9,420 nucleotides of DNA from Bacillota bacterium (lineage in GTDB: Bacteria; Bacillota; Clostridia; Lachnospirales; Anaerotignaceae): positions 1-9,420 of the forward strand of contig JAEZPX010000015.1 of the NCBI GenBank assembly GCA_023413275.1. The letters are read 5' to 3'. A program made the translations under genes and the position numbers. Of the stretch, positions 6,404 through 9,420 are shown one piece after another. The notes under the pieces are model-generated. The model was not told the DNA's origin. It did not search any database and saw nothing but the letters and a program-made list of their open reading frames with translations. Position 1 is the stretch's first letter. Each line of letters opens with the position of its first letter.

Positions 6404-6474
6404 CAGCTTTTGGAAACAAGAAATCGTTAAAATATTTATCATTTTACTTAAAATCATAGCTAAATTTTATAGTT

Positions 6475-7605
6475 TTAAGAGAGCCTGCCTTTAAAGTCCT
6501 CATATCCAAATTTTCGTATGATGTTTAGTTCTCCATTCTCCTTTAAAACTGCAATAGACGGAAGGCACATTCCATTAAACGTATTATTTTTCACCATAGA
6601 ATATATTGCCATATCCATAAAGATCAGCTTATCTCCCACAGAAAGAGGTTGTGTAAAAGAATAATCCCCAATCACATCCCCCGACAAGCAGGTTGCGCCT
6701 GCCAATCGGTAGGTATAGGGCTTCTCCTTTGGTTCTCCGCCTTGCCACAAAGGTGGGCGATAGGGCATTTCAATCACATCAGGCATATGGCATGCTGCAG
6801 ATGCATCCAAAAGAGCAATATTAATGCCGTTATGAACAATATCCAATACAGAGCTCACCAGATACCCTGCATTTAAGGCGATTGCCTCCCCCGGCTCCAA
6901 ATATACTTCAACTTGATATTTTTCTTTAAAGCGCAAAATACAGTCTATCAACTCTCTTCGATCATAATCCTCACGGGTGATATGATGTCCACCGCCAAAG
7001 TTCACCCATTTCATCTGAGGTAGGAATTCGCCAAACTTTTCCTCCACCGCTGCCAAGGTTTCAATTAAGGCATCACTGTTTTGCTCACACAAAGTATGAA
7101 AATGCAGACCTTCTATGCCCTCTAGCAACTCTGGCTTAAAATTCTCTCTGGTCACCCCTAAACGTGAGCCTTCAGCGCATGGGTCATAAATACCATGTTC
7201 CTGGGTGGAATGCTGAGGATTTATTCGAATACCACAGCTTTTTCCCCTTTCAAGTGCCCTCTTTCCATATTTCTGCCATTGGGCGAAAGAATTAAAAGAG
7301 ATATGGTCACAAACCTTCGTAATCTCATCAAACTCTTTTTCCATATATGCCGCTGAAAAAATATGGGTCTCTTTCCCCATCTCTTCATAGCCAAGCTTTG
7401 CCTCAAATAAACCACTGGCTGTTGTTCCATCCAGATAACGCCCAATAAGAGGATACACAGAAAACATGGAGAACGCTTTTTGCGCCAGCAGAATCTTACA
7501 GCCTGCACGCATGGCAACATCTTTTAAAGTCTCAAGATTCTCAATCAAACGCTTCTCGTCAATCACATAACAAGGTGTCTCTACAGAATACAGTCGTCCA
7601 TCCAT
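6475..7605 (-). CDS. nspC: Carboxynorspermidine/carboxyspermidine decarboxylase
   Basis: PLP-dependent fold III (alanine racemase-like) decarboxylase that converts carboxyspermidine to spermidine, or carboxynorspermidine to norspermidine, in the cytoplasm. The 376-residue length fits the NspC/CASDC family. The PLP-binding lysine is Lys43 in LLAQKAFS. The glycine-rich phosphate loop NFGGGHHIT (202-210) and the EPGEA motif (237-241) follow. The second-subunit active-site cysteine is Cys306 in GATCLSGDVIGDY, with Asp310 nearby. LDASAACHMPDV (266-277) is also typical of this group and separates it from lysine (LysA) and ornithine decarboxylases. The ATG at 7605 overlaps the TAA of the upstream dehydrogenase gene by one base, with GGTGG just before it, so the two are translationally coupled. 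Given the neighbouring agmatinase, putrescine and hence carboxyspermidine is the likely substrate series. Confidence 0.94.
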   Translation of the reverse strand: MDGRLYSVETPCYVIDEKRLIENLETLKDVAMRAGCKILLAQKAFSMFSVYPLIGRYLDGTTASGLFEAKLGYEEMGKETHIFSAAYMEKEFDEITKVCDHISFNSFAQWQKYGKRALERGKSCGIRINPQHSTQEHGIYDPCAEGSRLGVTRENFKPELLEGIEGLHFHTLCEQNSDALIETLAAVEEKFGEFLPQMKWVNFGGGHHITREDYDRRELIDCILRFKEKYQVEVYLEPGEAIALNAGYLVSSVLDIVHNGINIALLDASAACHMPDVIEMPYRPPLWQGGEPKEKPYTYRLAGATCLSGDVIGDYSFTQPLSVGDKLIFMDMAIYSMVKNNTFNGMCLPSIAVLKENGELNIIRKFGYEDFKGRLS

Positions 7606-8807
7606 TAGTCCACCAACTCAGGGTTAAAATCTTCTACCCAAGGCAAGCCCCATTTATTTAATGCTTCCATAAATGGATCGGGATCAAACTCTTCCATATT
7701 CCAAACGCCGGGCTGATTCCATTTTCCATTCATAACCAGCATTGCACCAATCATAGCAGGCACACCTGTGGTATAGGAAATAGCCTGACTGCCTACTTCT
7801 TTATAACACGCTTGATGATCACAAACGTTGTACAAATAGTATGTTTTTTCTTTTCCATCTTTTTTCCCTTGGAAGATACAACCAATGTTAGTTTTTCCAA
7901 CGGTACGAGGGCCAAGACTTGCAGGGTCAGGTAGCACTGCCTTCAAAAACTGCAAAGGAACAATTTTCTTTCCTTCAAATTCAATAGGCTCAATAGACGT
8001 CATACCCACATTTTCCAGGCACTTCAAATGTGTCAAATAGCTTTGTCCAAAGGTCATGAAGAAACGAATACGCTTGATTCCTTTAATATTTAAACCTAGG
8101 CTTTCCAGTTCCTCATGGTGGAGCAAATACATGTCCTTTTTGCCAACTTCCGCAAAATCGTACTCACGTTTGATTTCCATTGGCTCTGTTTCTATCCATT
8201 CACCATTTTCCCAATAACTACCATTGGCGGTCACTTCTCTGATATTGATTTCGGGGTTAAAGTTGGTTGCAAAAGGATAGCCATGGTCACCGCCATTGCA
8301 ATCAAGAATATCAATATAATTGATTTCATCAAAATGATGCTTTTGTGCATAGGCAGAAAACACACCTGTAACGCCGGGGTCAAAACCACTGCCTAACAAT
8401 GCACAAATACCAGCTTCTTTAAATTTTTCCCGATATTCCCATTGCCATTTGTATTCAAACTTAGCTGTTTCCAAAGGTTCATAATTTGCAGTATCCACAT
8501 AATGGGTTTTTGTTGCAAGGCAAGCCTCCATAATGGTCAAATCTTGATAAGGTAAAGCCAGATTCAGAACCACATCAGGCTTAAACCCATTGATGAGCTC
8601 AACCAATTCCGCCACGTTGTCCGCATCCACTTGAGCTGTGTGAATGATAGTTTTTGTTGTGTCATCAAGTTTTGCTTTTAACGCATCACATTTTGATTTG
8701 GTACGGCTTGCAATCATTATTTCCTCAAAAACCTCGCTGTTTTGGCAACACTTGTGAATTGCAACACTAGCAACACCGCCGCAACCGATAATCATACATT
8801 TTCCCAT
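7605..8807 (-). CDS. Carboxyspermidine dehydrogenase (saccharopine dehydrogenase family)
   Basis: A 400-residue member of the saccharopine dehydrogenase (Lys1/Lys9-like) family. In this context it is the enzyme that condenses aspartate semialdehyde with putrescine and reduces the Schiff base with NAD(P)H to carboxyspermidine. The N-terminal Rossmann motif GCGGVA is at residues 8-13. DVVLNLALPYQDLTIMEACL and HYVDTANYE follow, then LLGSGFDPGVTGVFSAYA, the hallmark middle segment, and near the C-terminus NVCDHQACYKEVGSQAISYTTGVPA. The ATG is preceded by AAAGGAGA (8823-8816), which overlaps the TAA of the agmatinase gene. The gene ends in TAATG with the decarboxylase. The direct link to an nspC-type decarboxylase and agmatinase makes carboxyspermidine formation much more likely than lysine metabolism; choice between putrescine and diaminopropane as acceptor is not visible in the sequence. 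Confidence 0.92.
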   Translation of the reverse strand: MGKCMIIGCGGVASVAIHKCCQNSEVFEEIMIASRTKSKCDALKAKLDDTTKTIIHTAQVDADNVAELVELINGFKPDVVLNLALPYQDLTIMEACLATKTHYVDTANYEPLETAKFEYKWQWEYREKFKEAGICALLGSGFDPGVTGVFSAYAQKHHFDEINYIDILDCNGGDHGYPFATNFNPEINIREVTANGSYWENGEWIETEPMEIKREYDFAEVGKKDMYLLHHEELESLGLNIKGIKRIRFFMTFGQSYLTHLKCLENVGMTSIEPIEFEGKKIVPLQFLKAVLPDPASLGPRTVGKTNIGCIFQGKKDGKEKTYYLYNVCDHQACYKEVGSQAISYTTGVPAMIGAMLVMNGKWNQPGVWNMEEFDPDPFMEALNKWGLPWVEDFNPELVD

Positions 8808-8821
8808 TTTTTCTGTCTCCT

Positions 8822-9420
8822 TTACTTTGTAATCTGTAGTAGTATTTCTCGAGTAATTTTACAAGCAATTGCAGTAGAACTGCCACTTTGATCATAGTGG
8901 GGTGAAAGCTCATTAATATCACAGCCAACAATATTTAGCTGATTCAGTTGTAAAACGGCTTCCAGTAATTCTTTAAAAGTAATGCCCCCTCCTTCAGGTG
9001 TCCCTGTTCCGCAAAAAACAGAGGGGTCCAATACATCCAAATCCAGCGTAAAATATACAGGCTTATCCTTCAGTTGGTTTATGGTTTCCGAAAAGCCCGT
9101 AAGATCAAATTTATGGAGATTGGTATGTTTTTTGGCAAATGCAAACTCATACTTTTCCCCACTTCGGATTCCAAATTGATGAATTCTTCCATCTCCTACA
9201 AGATTCCAAACCTGTTTGATTACAGTGGAATGGGATAGTGTTTCTCCCAAGTAATCCGTTCTCAGGTCAGTGTGGGCGTCCAAGTGTATAATATGAACAT
9301 CAGGATAGCGTTCCACCACAGCTCGCACAGCACCCAATGTAATCAAATGCTCTCCACCAAGCATGACAAAGCCTTTGCCATCATTCAAAATTTGCGCCGT
9401 ATATTCTTGAATCATCTCCA
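8822..9420 (-). CDS. speB: Agmatinase (arginase/agmatinase family), N-terminus cut by window edge
   Basis: Hydrolyses agmatine to putrescine and urea in the cytoplasm, using a binuclear manganese centre. About 199 codons are visible out of the roughly 290 usual for bacterial agmatinases, so some 90 N-terminal residues lie beyond the right edge; the frame is open to 9420 and the in-frame ATG at 9415 is an internal methionine. All six expected metal ligands are present, numbered from that methionine: His23 in LGGEH, Asp46, His48 and Asp50 in LDAHTD, and Asp125 and Asp127 in TLDLDVLDP. GTGTPEGGG follows, as in agmatinases, as does GCDINELSPHYD. It is the most upstream visible gene of the polyamine operon, and its stop codon overlaps the next gene's ribosome site. 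Agmatinase rather than arginase is supported mainly by context. An arginine decarboxylase gene would be expected upstream, outside the window. Confidence 0.92.
   Translation of the reverse strand, partial: EMIQEYTAQILNDGKGFVMLGGEHLITLGAVRAVVERYPDVHIIHLDAHTDLRTDYLGETLSHSTVIKQVWNLVGDGRIHQFGIRSGEKYEFAFAKKHTNLHKFDLTGFSETINQLKDKPVYFTLDLDVLDPSVFCGTGTPEGGGITFKELLEAVLQLNQLNIVGCDINELSPHYDQSGSSTAIACKITREILLQITK

Noticed and set aside
6043..6459. Plus-strand 138-codon frame opposite the aspartate kinase gene
   Set aside because: It is antisense to a clearly recognised gene with intact motifs, and its translation shows no domain pattern.
6295..6474. Lysine riboswitch before aspartate kinase
   Set aside because: The gap has the right size, but I see none of the conserved AGAGG-type core or a terminator/antiterminator pair.

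Overview
The window reads as a chromosomal segment of a low-G+C, endospore-forming anaerobe of the class Clostridia (Firmicutes/Bacillota). The clues are the C-terminal part of the forespore sigma factor SigG at the left edge, AT-rich spacers, strong GGAGG-type ribosome binding sites and A/T-flanked intrinsic terminators. I cannot name the genus. All recognisable genes belong to housekeeping or metabolic families. I see no phage, insertion sequence, CRISPR array, tRNA or rRNA.

Left half, plus strand: the 3' end of sigG (2-328); an isochorismatase-family cysteine hydrolase (452-994) with its own good sigma-A-type promoter and a probable terminator; a roughly 400-base gene-free stretch (995-1390) holding two tandem hairpins, each followed by a T-rich tract; a DUF5662-type gene (1391-1981) overlapping mnmA (1978-3030), the tRNA 2-thiouridylase, by 4 bases; then a Na+/phosphate cotransporter with a C-terminal PhoU-like domain (3199-4884). 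The cotransporter promoter is embedded in a 10+10 bp dyad that looks like an operator.

Right half, minus strand: a polyamine operon transcribed from the right edge leftwards. It runs agmatinase (speB, cut by the window end), carboxyspermidine dehydrogenase, carboxyspermidine decarboxylase (nspC type) and an aspartate kinase. Together they describe an S-adenosylmethionine-independent spermidine route. Agmatine is hydrolysed to putrescine, putrescine is reductively condensed with aspartate semialdehyde to carboxyspermidine, and this is decarboxylated to spermidine. Aspartate kinase catalyses the first step towards aspartate semialdehyde, the aminopropyl donor, so its presence in the cluster makes metabolic sense.

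The two halves converge at a perfect inverted repeat with 28-bp arms (4876-4934) that acts as a bidirectional terminator and extends into the last codons of the phosphate transporter. I did not find a clearly new biological system. The points most worth a second look are the tandem-hairpin element upstream of the DUF5662-mnmA pair, the DUF5662-mnmA coupling itself, the operator-like dyad in the transporter promoter, and the pathway-linked aspartate kinase.
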